Shown piece after piece: positions 1 through 12,581 of a stretch of 64,000 nucleotides of DNA. Each line of letters begins with the position of its first letter. Positions within the stretch are counted from its first letter, which is position 1. The stretch is taken from the NCBI GenBank assembly GCA_038502055.1, contig JAXRKN010000045.1, positions 6,036,501 through 6,100,500 of the forward strand. Reading direction: 5' to 3'. Source of the DNA: Tanytarsus gracilentus (taxonomy: Eukaryota > Arthropoda > Insecta > Diptera > Chironomidae). A program made the translations under genes and the position numbers. The notes beneath the pieces are model-generated. The model did no database searches. It was not told the DNA's origin and saw only the letters and a program-made list of their open reading frames with translations.

Positions 1-462
1 AAAACGTGAAAATTCATCAAAAGAAAATTACAAAATCAAATTTGTGTTTCTTCTACCACTAAAACTTCCCATCAAAGTCAATAAATTTTTCAAATTCAGT
101 TTTTTTTATTAAAATCTTTGGTAAGCTTCAAATGTGCATAGTAAGCTTTGAGATGGAAACAATTCAAAAGGGTTAGAAAAAATTATTAATTCAAGCGAAT
201 AATTTAAAAAAACCTTTTTGCATTTAATTGTCACGATGAAGGACTTTTAACACGTTTTCGCGATTATTCGCTGTTTTTTAAAACATTTAAACTTGAAAAC
301 CCCTAATTAAGGGTTGTTTTAATTAAAAACTTTTTTGTGCTGTAAAAGCTTTGCAAGGACGAAATTTGACGGCGTTTTCAAGACGAGACAAATTTTTACT
401 AGGTAAAGTAATTTCAGAAAATCACTGTCTCGCCTTTCAAACAGAAGATAAAAATTTCACTT
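1..462. other. Gene-free left edge, 3' flank of PIG-Z
   Basis: AT-rich sequence downstream of the PIG-Z stop codon. It probably carries that gene's 3' UTR: a minus-strand AATAAA (TTTATT on the plus strand) lies at 105-110. I see no other gene. A short plus-strand frame reaching from here to 629 runs antisense to PIG-Z coding sequence and is a shadow. Confidence 0.5.
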
Positions 463-2936
463 TTAAGCTTTCTTTTTTCTCCTTATTTCAACACGATACA
501 GTACTAGACCGAATTGGTGTGCAATTGACGATAACCTCCGGAGAACATTCTCGACACTTAAGCTGTCGATCTCACTTAAATCGCCGTCAATCTTGCAAGT
601 CTCATCGTGCTCATCGACATTTGTATTAATTTCGCAGGGATGTGATGTGGTGGAAATGGATGGAAACGCTTCTGTCGACAGATGGGGATAAAAGATGGTC
701 TCTTCCTTATATGCGATAAGTAGTTGTTGTTCGTAGAATAATTGATTGAGCTCAAATACGATGCTCGACGGGACGCTAATGAAAAGCTCATAACTCACTC
801 CCTTCGTTCGGGCTTTCATCTCGGCGGCGTCAAGGATTATTTTCATTTTTTTGAACATCTTCTTAAGCTCTAATCCGCCATACTCATACACGAAAAATCT
901 TCGGGGGCTCTTAAATTTCATACCAGTCTCGTGATTGGTGTAGAGAATATTAGAGTTTGGAATGACTAGAAGTGACTCAGGCATGCTATAGACATGGCTT
1001 GTGACAAGATGAATTTGTGTTGTCATCGGCACCTGTGCATGGTACTTTGACATATGCTCTGCCAATTGAACGACACCCGCTTGATGGAAAAATCCGAAAA
1101 ATGTCGTCAGCAAAATATTCATCATGTACCACACCTTGAGAATTGATTTTCCACTTATGGCGATGCTCACGTACTGCGATAGAAATCTTATCGCATTCAC
1201 TTTCGACTCTCTCATGTAATTTGTCACATTGACACCGGTTATGAGTTTAGGTGAGTGAAGCAGAACAATGGGTATTAGGATTGGAATTATGAATCTCGGC
1301 TCTTGGTGATTGAAGAACGAGAGAAGAGCGACGGGACCTGTATTAAAGAAAATTACTTTAAGACACAGCTTCTCTTTAAGAACAAAAATTGCTCTCACCA
1401 AATATTGCGCTATTCATGACGAAGACGAAAGACTGCGTCTGCGGTAAGTCCTGGAATTCCTTTTTGCAAAACTTATAAGCCATATTAGCAAATGAAACAA
1501 CCGAAATTATTCCGAGAATATTAAACAAAAGCGGTATGTTGACGACTAGATGAAGGAATCTCGGATGCTCGCCATGCGCCGCGGTGTTTACCGGATTGAT
1601 ATTGTAGCGAATGAAATTGACAGGTGTGACAAGAAAACTATAAATGGAGATGTCCATTATGTAGATCTGTGCCAATGATAGATATCCATAATAGAGCGAA
1701 TCCACTATGACTATAACGCAGAAAGCCGGCAACCCGCTGAGAATGAAAAACAGCATGCGAAAATTGAAATCAGTGAATGTAACTGATTTTGAGGATGTAT
1801 TCAAGCCCCTTAACATCCAGAAGAATATTAGCGGCAATCCAAAGCAAATAAATGTGGGCCTATTAAATATTCCAATCACACAAATTGTCGAAAGTAGTGC
1901 ACATTTACTGTAGGAATGTTGCGGAAGCGATGATCTCATTTTAAAGTATTTTACACGTTCAGCGATGCTATCTGCTTTGTCGTAGCGCTCCTCGAGAAAT
2001 TCTTTCTGATAAATCACCGTATTTGAAAAAATCATACAATCACTCACGAGAAAAAGCAATACTGAGCATAAAGCCATTTCTATGGTGTTGGAAAAGCTTC
2101 GGATGCCAAACGTGAGAGTAACAGCTGAGCTTGCAAAAGCCAATAATCTGATGTCTTGCTTTAAATTGTAAGCTCGACAAATCCTGTAGATGCTGTAATC
2201 ATTCACGAAGGAAATTAAGCACATGATGACTCGGGGAAACACAAGGAGCAGGTAAGAGGTGAGCAAATCGATTCCAGTTGCACTTTTAATGCACATTAAA
2301 AAGAACTTAAGGACTATCATTGGCATTTTAATGTACACGAATGGAATGGCATAACTTCGAAGCGGCATTGTCGCATTAAATTCCCACGTTCTGGTGGCTT
2401 CGAGCTCAAAAACATCACCTATTAAAATTAATAGAAAGATTTAAAGGATTAGATGGGTTTGAAAGTTTTGTGTTTTGTCTCCAAAGAGCTTTTAATCTGT
2501 ATTTTGTGAGAATTGTTGGACTGTAAAGGACACAAATATCCTTTTTACCACTTGAACGAATAATTTTGATAAATCGATACACAGATATATATAGTCGTTT
2601 ATGATAAAGTCGGCACGTGAGAGGAAATTTTTCATCATCCAGTAACTTCATTTCAAAAGTTAACTGGATCTTTTTTATATATTAGACATTTTTACCTGCA
2701 ATGACCTCAGTCGTTTGAAAAAATTCATCAGGATGTATGTAACCGTATTGAGGAAGAAAGACTAGCACTAATCTTATCACAATAAACAAAAAGTACGTAA
2801 AGAAATGAAAATTTTTATTTTTAACACGAAACTGTTCTTTTTGACGATTTAAGGCGTTTGCATTATGTTGACGAGATCTTGTCTGGTTATCACGATGAAA
2901 TCCATTTCCAGTAACTTGATTAAGTCTATTTCTCAT
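463..2936 (-). CDS. PIG-Z: GPI mannosyltransferase 4 (PIG-Z/Smp3 family)
   Basis: The product is a multi-pass ER membrane glycosyltransferase of the GT22 family (PIG-B, PIG-Z, ALG9, ALG12), which adds a dolichol-phosphate-mannose-derived mannose to the GPI anchor precursor; PIG-Z adds the fourth mannose. Coding exons are 2936-2696, 2418-1399 and 1337-463, joined by GT-AG introns of 277 and 61 bp, giving 711 residues. After a basic N-terminus and a first hydrophobic segment (about residues 42-62) comes HPDEFFQ at 68-74. This luminal acidic motif is the PIG-Z form; PIG-B has DEYWQ. The second exon opens with EATRTWEF, the usual conserved block, followed by many hydrophobic segments. A later HQEPRF is also typical of GT22 proteins. 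The family assignment is secure. Choice of PIG-Z over other GT22 members rests on the HPDEFFQ block. A copy of the recurrent AAAATCAGCGAAATCC element lies 77 bp upstream of the start. Confidence 0.88.
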
Positions 2937-3012
2937 GCTACTTTAATAGATTTTTTAAGAATAAATAAAATTTTTATTTTTTGCAATTTTTTTTTGTTAT
3001 GAAAACATTCAG

Positions 3013-3028
3013 AAAATCAGCGAAATCC
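3013..3028 (+). promoter_or_regulatory. Recurrent 16-bp promoter-type motif, PIG-Z copy
   Basis: AAAATCAGCGAAATCC, 77 bp upstream of the PIG-Z start codon and in the opposite orientation to the gene. The identical 16-mer recurs at 33074-33089 and close variants occur upstream of other genes in the window. A role as a core promoter or transcription-factor site is inferred from position only. Confidence 0.5.
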
Positions 3029-3630
3029 CTATGAGTGGTGAAATTATAAAGATATGAGGTGAAATGAGAAATGTGAGATAGGCCGGCGTTTAATAAAAAA
3101 TTAAATTATTTTTATTTAACTTAGCTTTTAATCAACATTGTGTCGTTAAATTTTTTTGTAAAATAATTCACAAATCACGTTTAAAGCCAAAAATTAAAAA
3201 TTTAAGCATGAATTTATTTCTTCTAAGAAAAGTAAATATTCGTTACCAAGAGCTGCTCACACACAGCAACCATAAAATACAAATAAAATATGAATTGAAG
3301 CTTTTACAGAGCAAACATTTTACAGCTTATGAGTTAAATGTATTAATTGGATAATTTAAAAGGATTCAGATCTAATTCTTAGCATCGTTAAACTTATGCG
3401 TGATAGCGAGCGAAATTTATGTCAATTCCTCAATTTTTGTATCCACGAGGCGAAAAGGAAAGAAAAAATTAACGAGACACACGCAATAAATTCGTTAAAA
3501 ACCTACACAAAATATGTTTAAATTATTCCATTGGTTTGAGCGGAAGGAAAAGAAATCCTTGACAATTATTTGCGAACCGATATGACGTGCTGAAAAAAAA
3601 TTACTTGAAGATGGTAAAGAAATCAAGTGC

Positions 3631-3654
3631 TCAATTTTTGAGTTCTCAGCAGGG
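3631..3654. repeat. Relic half of the hAT-MITE terminus
   Basis: The sequence TCAATTTTTGAGTTCTCAGC resembles the inner and terminal part of the right inverted repeat of the element at 7845-7964 (TCAATTTTTAAAGTTCTCAGC). No matching left end is visible, so this may be a decayed solo end or a chance match. Confidence 0.3.
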
Positions 3655-4506
3655 AGCTTTAGAATACTTAATTTGTTGGCATTTGCCTTAATCTCATGAT
3701 ATTTGATTCATTAAATTAATCAAAAGCGTATAATCATTACGCTCTCTCAAAAGCAGCAGGTCTGTAAAGATAAATAAGCAAATATTTAATTTATTTTTTT
3801 TGCACATGCCATCGACATTCGCCTCTGGTGAATCTTTTTTTGTTTATTTTGTACCCAAACCTCACTCTCCATTTTTCTCACTAAATTTCTAGCACAAATG
3901 AACAATGTGAAAATCAGGAGCACAACTCTATAGCGTTGAAAATGTTTTATTATTTGATTGCATTTGAGATTGCCATGAGCTACACTTGTTTATTCCAAGA
4001 AGTTCAAGGACAGCATGTTTTAGTCGAAAAATCTAATTTTAACCCCAATTTTAATATGCCTCGAGTGTGTAACATTGCATCTTTGTGTGATCATAAAACA
4101 TAAATGAGCAGCGTGAAAGGAAGAAAAATGAGAAGAAAAAGGTTAAGTTTCAGAATAGATTGAGGTGAGAAAGACAAACAAATGATTTTTTCACGGACAA
4201 AAGGTTAAATTAAAGGAATGAGCTTTTGGGTTGCGAAAAAAGAAAAGAGACGAAAAAAGGTATTCGCACGACCTCCTCGAATGATTGAGTTGAAAGACGA
4301 ATTTCTGATGAGCATGAAAGAAAAGCTTTTAGCATTGATGTGTAATTAGAGTCAAATTTATCCAAATTTATATGTAAAGAAATAAGAATTTGAGGTTAAG
4401 AGCGACAAAAAGTCGTAAACATTTTGAGAATTTACGAACCAAAGCATCTCTAAGGAGAAGTTAAGAATTAGCTCAAAATGAAAATGAAAATCTTTTTTTA
4501 TCATTT

Positions 4507-4642
4507 CATGTCCGAGAAGTACGCGAGACTTTTTTAAAATTTTAAAAGGTTTCTTTAAAATTGAAAGGGGTCGAAAAAATTAAATTTAATGTAGAAAAAT
4601 CGAAATAATATCCAAAAATCTCTTGCGTACTTCTCGGACATG
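4507..4642. mobile_element. 136-bp MITE with about 22-bp terminal inverted repeats
   Basis: The left end CATGTCCGAGAAGTACGCGA is mirrored by TTGCGTACTTCTCGGACATG at the right end, with one mismatch, around an AT-rich interior without coding capacity. Flanks are TCATTT on the left and GCATTT on the right, so a 5-bp CATTT target duplication is possible but not exact in register. Length and structure fit a non-autonomous DNA transposon. The superfamily cannot be settled from one copy. Confidence 0.7.
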
Positions 4643-7600
4643 GCATTTGGGAATTGTGGAAAGTTTTTCATGACTGTTCTTCTGCATCAACACGAACTTT
4701 GTCCGATTTTCATCAAAACCATACTGAAATTTAAAATCATAAAAACAGGAGTCAAAGTCAAGAGCTTTTTTTGAAAGTTGACAACTAAATTTTTAAAAAT
4801 GAAAAAGGCTAAAATTAAATTATTTAATTAATACAACTTTAAAAGACCCTTAAATCAAAAATGACAATAAATTGTTCAAGTTGGCTCTTCTTTCTTCGCC
4901 AGGCTAATAACAAAAATATATTTTAATGCCGGAAGAAAAAGCTTAAGCACGAAAATGATAATCTTTGAGATGATGATAAAGCACCTAAACTAAAAGGTAA
5001 CTTTTTGCTGCCCTTCATCAGCAAGATAAAGAAATTTACAAGATTTTTTCAACGCAATTTAACAAAGTCAAAAGAAAAATTAAATTTTACTTCAAAAGTG
5101 GTCACTTGAGATAAATTAAATTTGAAGAAGAATTCAAAGACAAATGTTGCATTAGATATTTAGAAGAAAAATATCTCGAGGGGTAACTTGAAAGCGTTTA
5201 AAGAACAAAAAGGTTGAATAAAGTTTTTTAAGCGTTCGCAAAAATATAAAATAAAGTTTTTAAGAATACAAAAAAGGTTTAAATACTAAAGAGATCAGTT
5301 TGATACCGTTGGAGCCGCCCCACTTGAAACTTTTTAATGTTCATTGTTGAGCGAAACCATAAAAATTTTTCTACGTCAATTTTTTCTATGAAACATCTTA
5401 TTTTTGTACTTTAAGGTCATCAAATTTTTTTAAAAGTTTTTCTCTCAAATTCTTCACGAAATTCCGGTCAACTGACCTAGTAATATTTCTCGTATTACTC
5501 GATAAAAATATTTTTGTTGAAAGCATTTCTAATGAATCGATGGCAATGAAGAAATAAAAAAGAATTAACATACACTCGAAAGCAAGCACATACTAAACTT
5601 CATACAAATTAAATTAGATGTTCGCATAAAGCACCTTTATGATCCTCGTATTCTTCTTGGAGCATTGGCATAACTTGGAAGTGCTCGTGCGTGTACACAA
5701 TGTTAAATATCCGTGACATGTTTACCTAAAACTCGTATAAACATCGCTGCAAATAAACGCCGGCGATGAAAATTGCACGTAGGAAATTTCGCATAAAATG
5801 AAAACCCTTTTTCTCCGACATCGTGAGAAAAAGGAGCAAGAAAGTCAATTTATTTTCTGAAGTTGATTAATTACAGCTCTCGTTCGAAAATTGTAAGCAT
5901 ATACAACAGCGAACTTATCATCGGCAAAAAAGAAGCCATTGAAAGGAAGAAAGAGGAGATTATTTAAAGATAAAGATCGGCAATAAGTTAATCTGAGAGT
6001 CACTTGAGGCAACTCATTTCAAGCCATGTTCGGGCCATTTATTATTTTCTATTCATGGATTAAAAATTTTTAGTTAGCGAATTTTTAAATTTATAGCAAA
6101 TTAGAATTAAAAATTTTGACGAAAAACGTAAATAAATTTTTTCCTGGAATTCAAAATTTAAATTTTTAACGGTTTAAATTTCCAGAGAATTTCCACGCTT
6201 TCAAAAAGTTTAAAACTCAAACAATGAATGTTCGCACTCTGAATGAAACTAAGTTGGCTGTTGATTTATTTCCACTAATAAAGTTGCCAGCCAACCCTTC
6301 CAATTACACCTTCGGGCGAGAGAGGTTCGTAATGTGACGTATTGAACTTTATTTCTCGTTTCCTTTAATGTTATTATGGCGTTTGGCATGAGCACCGCCG
6401 CCGATGGGACGTGCTTCAAAACATTCACTTCGTGACACTGTTTAGGTAATCTGTAATTTCTAGGACAAATAAATTGGTAATCATTTGCAAAAGTGCTGAA
6501 AGCAATAATTTTTTGTGTCTCTGTTTCGTTACGTTACAAAGATTGTTAATGAGCAAACGTCTAAGAGCTTAGTTCTTATTCCCTCGATAAAACTTTTGTG
6601 CTTACATACATTTTGACAAAGATCAGACATTTGAGTTGCAATTTTCTTGAAATCATTTCGAGGAAATTTTATCTCGAGCACGAGTGAAAAATCAATATTG
6701 ACGATTGTGATTTAAAGAATCTCTGAACACCCTTATGCAAGGTTTTTGAACTCGACGATTTATCTTCTTTTTAATTTTTTTAAAAGTTTAGGATAATTTA
6801 AGAAAAAATAAGATTATCTTTAAAAATTATTTTTTATTCAAATTCGAAAATTTATTAGACGAAACGCATGAAAAGAATCTTAATGAAAAGCTCTACAAAA
6901 TTTACATTTTCATCTCATGACAAACATTTGAATTATTTCTTTTTAGAATCGTGATATGAATTTATTTTCAACGGATCTCGATGCATTCATTTAAAAAACT
7001 AGATTATAATACAATTGCACTAATTAGTTAGCTAGAGTTCGATTTCCATGCAGTTTAATTTCTAAAAAATTTAAAATTATCCAGGAAAATTTTTTTATCG
7101 TATCACAAGAAAAGTTATGATGCACTTTTTCTGCAAAAAAATTTGAAGCCCATTAAAAATAATTCTAATTTACTTAGTGATGAATGAGAAAAAACCAAGA
7201 TCAATGAAACTTTAGCGTTCATCGAACAAACGGTATGCACTAAGGAATTAATTTTCACCTGCTGCTGAGCATCGGATTAATTTTCAATTTAATGCAAATC
7301 ATTTTAATTATGATTAAGTGCATGATTGAAATTACTCGGAATTTTATAAAGAGAATTAAGGAAGTTTTCAGAGAGCAGATGAGAAATTAGTTTTTATTCA
7401 ATTCTGCTTCTGTTCACTTCCCAGTCATGCAATTAATTTTCTACTCTGTCTCGTACCTGCATTAAGCTGTGTCATGGTGAGTCAGATAAAATTCAATGCG
7501 ACAATCTACAGATCAGTTTCGAAATAATAAAACAGAAGGAAATCCCTTTTATTTTAGATTTTATGCATCGAAATAATTTTGGGATATTTTTGATGATTTC

Positions 7601-7844
7601 ATTAAATTTTATTCATTTAAAGCCCAAATTTTTTTCATTTTTTAAATTGACCAATTGTTAAGCTTTTATGGAATAAAATCTTTTTTGCTGATAAGATAGC
7701 TGATAAGCCGCGTTATATACTTTTTTTGACGTCAACTGCTCATCCATTTCACTCAACAAAAATACTCGGAAGTTTTGTGATTTAAGCGGTAAAAAGCAAA
7801 ATGACATTCACTGCTGTAGCAAAATAATCTCATTAGAGAATTTC

Positions 7845-7964
7845 CAAGGGCTGAGAACTTCAATTTTTAATGTACGTGAATGTACGCAGATGTACTTAAA
7901 TGTACTTGAAAGTATAAAAACGTGTACGTAAATGTACGTCAATTTTTAAAGTTCTCAGCCCTTG
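7845..7964. mobile_element. 120-bp hAT-type MITE with 8-bp target duplication
   Basis: Perfect 16-bp terminal inverted repeats, CAAGGGCTGAGAACTT and its complement, are flanked on both sides by the 8-bp direct repeat AGAATTTC (7837-7844 and 7965-7972). An 8-bp duplication and ends starting CA(A)GGG are hallmarks of hAT transposons. The interior holds degenerate tandem copies of an ATGTACNTNA-type unit and no gene. It lies about 290 bp past the stop codon of the GTPase gene and may sit in its 3' UTR. Confidence 0.85.
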
Positions 7965-8254
7965 AGAATTTCGTCGTGTTCCAATATTCTTCTCTGAGGC
8001 TGAAATCTGGTACAAGCTTGATGATGAGACATCAAAGAAGAATCTCAATGTTGAGTAATATTTTTTGTTGGTCGTGATTGTTATCTCTTGACACAACGAA
8101 TAAATCAGAATGATTATTAGGGATAATCTGCGGAACGTGGTGAGAGACATAAAAAATATTTTGATGAATTTTTTCCAAAAAATAAAATTTACTTTTTTTG
8201 GTTATCAAATCACTTTTTAATAAAAAATTTCGCTGCATAAAATTATTTTCACTC

Positions 8255-9100
8255 CTAACAACATTTGCAACACAAAAAGTTTTGATCACTTTCATCCTTC
8301 ACTGGACCGTGAATTGCCGCACGCAGAGCCTCCTCCACGGTATCTCTAACTCGAATATTATTTTTTGCTGAGCACTCGATGAAGCGATTTGCAAAAATTT
8401 GTTGAGCTGTCGCTTCACCCTCTTCTGTTGTTATCATTGTTGTGGGACGAATTTTGGCCTCACGAAGGTCAATTTTATTGGCTGTTAAAAATAAATTTAT
8501 GAAAGTTTTTTTTGTGTGGGTTTTTTAAAGTTTTAAGCTGGTGGCTTCGAATTTGTCAATTAAAATATGTTAATTGTTGAAGGTAATTAAATTTACAATT
8601 TAAATGAATTTTTTTTGTAATTATTTCACGTCAATTGAACTTTAGTTTTAAAACTCTTTAATAACCCACTTCAAAAACACAACATACCAACAAGAATTAA
8701 AGGAATGGGCCAATTGTCTAATGATTTTAACTCTTTTATCCACTTATGTGCGATGTTTTCAAATGACGCTTTGTTATCAATTGAATAGCAGAGAATGAAA
8801 GCTTTAGCGTCCTTGTAAAATAATCTACGAACTCTCTCGTAATCCTCCTGACCGGCCGTGTCAATTAATTTTAGAAAATAATTTCGACCATTGAGCATTA
8901 TTTCAAAATCCTCTTTTTCGTAGCTAAAAATAAAAGATTAATGGATGTTGAAAAAATGTTAATTAAACTCACATAGTCGGCACATATTCATCTAAAAAAG
9001 TCTCATTTGAGAAGCAATGCAGTAAACAAGTCTTTCCCACTGTGCCATCGCCAATAATTACAATGTTGATAACTGAATCACCATCAATGGACGGAGACAT
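8255..9100 (-). CDS. Divergent Rho-family-like small GTPase
   Basis: Coding exons 9100-8973, 8923-8688 and 8481-8255 join in frame to 196 residues, a normal size for a small GTPase. Visible G motifs are the P-loop GDGTVGKT (17-24), the switch I threonine in VPTIY (about 40-44), DTAGQEDYER (64-73), LVANKIDL (about 115-122) and ECSAK. DTAGQEDYERVR and the KW in the following helix place it nearest Rho proteins, possibly RhoL-like. It departs from them in three ways: I instead of W before DTAGQE, NKID instead of the Rho TKxD, and a C-terminus ending CCKCC rather than a standard CaaX box. That end suggests double-cysteine prenylation or palmitoylation on membranes. An in-frame ATG at 9205 would add 35 basic residues; I prefer 9100 because the G domain follows at once. 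Regulation and partners are not evident. Confidence 0.8.
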
Positions 9101-11296
9101 GACTTTACCGATTGCAATGAAAAAATTAATTGAATCAATTTTTACTTCTTTACTGTGATTCACTTTTTTCTCTCTTTTTATTTCATTGAGTAACTTTTTC
9201 TCCATTCAGCGCATTTTTTTGATAAGATAAAAAATTTCAAGCGCTGTTGACGATTTTCATTGTGATATTTTCTCACCATCATAAAAATGATTTTTTTTTC
9301 CGGGTGATTGAGTTTAATCGTTCGTGGTGTAATTGAATTGCTTTCACAGCACTTAATGGAATTTATGATACAAAGACGCACGAGCAGAAATGTAATTAAC
9401 TTGAATTTCTTTCGAGTCCATCTAGACGAAAATTCGTTAACTGCCAAAAAGGAACAATGACGTGCTTGAAATGGAAATTTGAATATAAAACACGAACTTA
9501 TGGGTGTTATGCCCGACTGCCAAGCATGGCGGAAACTTTTAGCTGAATTTTTTTATACATTTATTGAAAACTTTCAATGATATAAAAAAAAATTCCTAAA
9601 ACTTTTTATTTTAATGCTAAAACATCGTTTCATTGACACAATCAAAAAACCAATTTAAATCTTTGCTTCTTCCTTAAATTGCTTTTGCGACATTGAAATT
9701 ATTTTCTTTAGGCCTGTTCGCATGAAAATTCAGTAGTTCATTTACACAAAATAACATTAGTGTGTGGGGGATGGTAATTCTATTTGAAAGCGCTTCCATT
9801 ATTTCTGTTCTACAATTTAGCTAAACGATTTCCTACAAAAAAACCACTTAACACGCGTTCTCAGTAATTTGGTTTTTTCTACCTCAATAGTTCTAAATTA
9901 TCGAGGAACTAAAATCTATGCGATGTAATTTTCTCTACAAATACTTTGATTTTCCTTTCATGCAAAAGAATTCGCTGTAAATCTAGAAATGTGTGACCTT
10001 AACACAAATAAAGCTCTCATTGCACCCACGCGTGGACACTGAAAGTGATGTAAGAGTTAAAGGGTGGAACTTTAATGTTAACGAGAAGATAGTTTTCTGG
10101 GAAATGAAAATAAAATTTATTTAATTTTTTTGTGTCCACAACTCCATGTTAAGTGCTACACTAATTTCTAATTAACACGCAACCGAATTATGCAAGAATT
10201 TTAATAATTTCTCCTACACTCATTCATGATTGTAGTCAAGAAAAAAAATCCCTCCTGTTGCTGTACTGAAACTTTGTTGAATGATTTTCTTACAATCTTT
10301 CACTCTCACATTTTCTCACTCGCTCTCTCGAAAACTCAACTCGAATTCGCTCTACGTTGAGCGTAAACGAAAATGTTCATGTGAGTCCTCGATTGTGAAT
10401 GATATGAACAGTTCTTCGCGAGCTTTTGCACTGTGAGCATTGACAAAAATTTTAGTCTGGTAAATTTTAAAAAATACTTGAAATATCTATGAAAATTTTG
10501 TAAGTGAAAAGGCGTGAAAACATTTTTAAAAATAAAAGACAAAAATCAACTGTTCGATATTCACGTTTAAAAGTGTCGATAAAAAATATCCAGGAATAAT
10601 TAAAAACGGTAAATAAATTATTAAACCACACAAAGTAAATTGAAAATTCTTTGATCATTTAATTGTGATTAAAAATAAGTGAGGAAGTGTCGATGCAATT
10701 ATTTCAATTGCCTTTGTAACCTTTGGCTGTGAAATTATGTGGAAAAAACGTCAATTTATTTTTATTAAAAATATTTCAGTTGAAACGTTTTTTTAAATTA
10801 GTTCAATATTGAGATTAAAAGTGTTAATTGATAAATTTTTCACAGCACATGTTGAGCTGAAATATAAATGTGATGATTTTTCTCACTCAATTCTTTTTTA
10901 AACAAACATGAAATCGAAAAATGATTAATGAACTCAACGAAAAATTATTCTATTTAAAAAAGTTTCAAAATTTTTGCGCTCACCTTACAAAAAAAACAAG
11001 AAAAAAGAAAAATTTCACAGTCGCAATTTATGTTCATGATAATTAGCCTTAATGAAATGTTCCATTCTCACGTTCAACACACGATGAAACGTGTAAAGTA
11101 GACAGTGAGGAGAAGAAAAAAGTCGGAAGAAGAAACTTTTATTTACTCAGTTTGCTCCTGCTCTATTTGGTGTTTTTAAGTGGCTTCATAACGTTCATGA
11201 AAACATTTTATTATTTTCCCACCCGATAAACTGCATAAAGTGTCGTTAAAAGCCTCCAAAAGAAACAACATTTAAAAAAAAGATAAATTTTTGGGG

Positions 11297-12581
11297 AATT
11301 CTAGAGCGAAGCAAAAAAAGGGAGAAGTTTCCCTCGAATTGTAAAAATAAATTTAAAATTAATTAAGTTTTTTTTAGTGTTTAGTGGTTTAAAGTATTAA
11401 AAATAGTGTTTCGAGTAGTTAAATCATAATTATCTTCGTGTCGTCGAGTTTCTCATTTAAGTCAGGTAAATAAAGAGAATGAGTGAAAGAAAATCTTGGA
11501 AATTTTTAACATTGATTTTATTTTAATGCGTTTAAATAAACCTTACTCACTCATTTTGTTAAAAGTGGTTAGTTAATCATTAATTGTTATTGTTTCACAT
11601 TGAAACGATGTAAATTTTAAAAATTTTAAAATGTTTGTTTGGATTTAACTGGATCTTTGCTGGATCTTTTCTTAACCTCTAAAATTCACTTGTTTAATAT
11701 TCATGCGTTTCTTTTAAAACAAGCATGTTAGGTTAAATTATTTGAATATTTTTATTATTATTTTTTTTTTTTTTTATTATTCTTTTTAATTTATTTTCAA
11801 ATTAAAATTAAATTGATTTTCAATTGAAGTAAATTGTTTTATTATTTTCGTTGGTCCAACAAAACCAACTGTTAATCTTAGTGAACAGTTGAGGAAGGAT
11901 GGTTTTTGACAACGGCAAAATTTAAGCCTTGCTACCATGCTAATTGACTAGATTGTGGGGCGGTTGTATATTTACCAAACTTTTATACAATTGGTTGACC
12001 ATTTTATAATATTTTATGTTAAATGTTTGTCTGTTTTGTGATGTGTGTGGGCCAGCTCCTGACAGCTTGTCAGGGCTGAGGAAGGTTGTAGTGGCGGTAA
12101 CTTTTATACAATGCCGTCGAAACCACCTTTTAATTATTTATTTATTTTTACGACCGGCTAACCCATATTTATTAGTTGGCCTCTAAGTATCACAGACTGT
12201 TCATATGAAAAATTTTACGTCATGGATTCGGCGTCCTGTTTGGTTTTTTCCGCTGGGCGTTCCATGACGACTAACATTACAACACTCTAATAGGGGTTAT
12301 TCGATCGCTAGTGCGTCTTTCTCAAGACGTGCGTTGCAGCTCCCGAGGTGGGCGATTCCCGCGGGGACGCCTGCTGTTGAGGGGGAAAAAAGGGGTATTT
12401 ATACTCTATTCTTAAGAGAAATCTTAAGAGTTCTGCATGGTTACGTTTTTATCCTTATCCTAAGCTTTCGAGCTCTGGAAAAGGAAATTAAAACGGGCGC
12501 GTCTTCCTGGTAACTCCAGCGTGCTACCTATTAGTAATCAATCAATCAATCAATCAATTCTAGAGCGAAGCACAAAAAAAG
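11297..12581 (+). mobile_element. Retroposon (5'-truncated non-LTR type or SINE) with target duplication
   Basis: The direct repeats 11297-11320 and 12556-12581, both starting AATTCTAGAGCGAAGCA, differ by one inserted base and enclose about 1.23 kb. Immediately before the second repeat is a short tandem tail of AATC units (about 12534-12555). A 24-26 bp duplication with a simple-repeat 3' tail is the signature of target-primed reverse transcription. The right half (about 12030-12530) is clearly more GC-rich than its surroundings. No open reading frame survives, so this is either the 3' end of a LINE or a long SINE. Confidence 0.75.

Larger units (their letters stand above)
2937..8254. other. 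5.3 kb AT-rich gene-free spacer
   Basis: I find no convincing coding sequence. Only frames under about 90 codons are present and none resembles a known protein. The supported contents are the promoter-type motif at 3013-3028, a relic repeat end at 3631-3654, a MITE at 4507-4642 and a hAT-type MITE at 7845-7964. The right end should include the 3' UTR of the minus-strand GTPase gene. Confidence 0.6.

Noticed and set aside
10297..10700. CT-rich stretch and GTGAGT as a definite GPCR promoter and first exon
   Set aside because: Suggestive composition only; many GTGAGT sites occur by chance, so it is kept as a possibility, not a feature.
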